Shown in pieces: positions 53,136 through 53,284 of a stretch of DNA of 53,284 bases (its first letter is position 1; the number at the start of each line of letters is the position of its first letter). This stretch comes from Alkalisalibacterium limincola. Its GTDB lineage: Bacteria > Pseudomonadota > Gammaproteobacteria > Xanthomonadales > Xanthomonadaceae. The position numbers and the translations under genes were made by a program. The stretch spans positions 1 to 53,284 of the forward strand of contig NZ_VRTS01000013.1 in NCBI RefSeq assembly GCF_008017755.1. The letters are read 5' to 3'. The notes beneath the pieces were generated by a model that did not search any database, had not been told where the DNA came from, and saw only the letters and a list, made by a program, of their open reading frames with translations.

Positions 53136-53163
53136 GGGGGCGGGAGCGGTATGTCCCGCCCCC
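53136..53163 (-). other. Hairpin in the tuf-rpsJ gap
   Basis: A perfect 10-bp inverted repeat GGGGGCGGGA / TCCCGCCCCC with an 8-base loop in the 85-base gap. On the minus strand it is followed by GTCGCTCTTTC, with no full U-run. It may be a weak terminator of the str operon or part of the S10 leader. Confidence 0.5.
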
Positions 53164-53185
53164 CATTGCTTCGTGTGGTGCAGCT

Positions 53186-53284
<99 letters not shown>

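Overview
This is a GC-rich bacterial chromosome segment. The gene content points to a gammaproteobacterium of the Xanthomonadales/Lysobacterales type: an S46 dipeptidyl-peptidase, a class II DAHP synthase, an OmpA porin, prp genes for propionate, and str-S10-spc-alpha ribosomal operons in gammaproteobacterial order. The assignment is an inference from gene content and protein style; no 16S gene lies in the window. No tRNA, rRNA, CRISPR array, phage gene or insertion sequence was seen.

Layout, left to right. (1) 1-3962, minus strand: S46 secreted peptidase, folC and a DedD-like protein, with the first two overlapping. (2) 4147-8610: threonine catabolism genes tdh and kbl, separated by an unknown membrane protein and an unknown exported protein. 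(3) 8656-10730, minus: an RsuA/RluB-type pseudouridine synthase overlapping a DUF2254 membrane protein. (4) 10832-17530, plus: a tight seven-gene operon of desaturase, flavin oxidoreductase, DUF1365, cyclopropane-synthase-like methyltransferase, DUF2878, DUF1295 and a second methyltransferase. It reads as a membrane fatty-acid modification pathway and is the most interesting system here. (5) 17583-19298, minus: a small exported protein and OmpA. (6) 19591-22375, plus: a 2,4-dienoyl-CoA reductase-like enzyme and a SleB-type cell wall hydrolase. (7) 22437-30662, minus: a Kef-type K+/H+ antiporter, prpE-prpB-prpC, malate dehydrogenase and an aspartate-type aminotransferase. (8) 30725-39276: a P2-type cation ATPase, cyclophilin, typA/bipA, a NYN-LOTUS protein coupled to a glyoxalase-fold protein, class II DAHP synthase and dsbB. 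(9) 39492-53284, minus: tuf (3' end), then S10, spc and alpha operons through rplQ, complete except that rpmJ is absent between secY and rpsM.

A cross-cutting observation is that ten sites in nine genes need exactly one added base to restore the reading frame: a DedD-like gene, folC, the dienoyl-CoA reductase (two sites), the P-type ATPase, the NYN gene, rpmD, rplF, rplP and rplV. Every case is a one-base loss, and four of the genes encode ribosomal proteins. The simplest reading is base-deletion error in the sequence, so these genes are annotated as intact CDSs with a noted frameshift rather than as pseudogenes.

Functionally the window mixes housekeeping (translation, folate, aromatic amino-acid entry, disulfide formation) with carbon catabolism (threonine to glycine and acetyl-CoA, propionate to pyruvate and succinate, unsaturated fatty-acid oxidation) and envelope modification (desaturation and methylation of lipids, OmpA, cell wall hydrolase). 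Operons are compact, with many 4-base stop/start overlaps, and several end in clear Rho-independent terminators.
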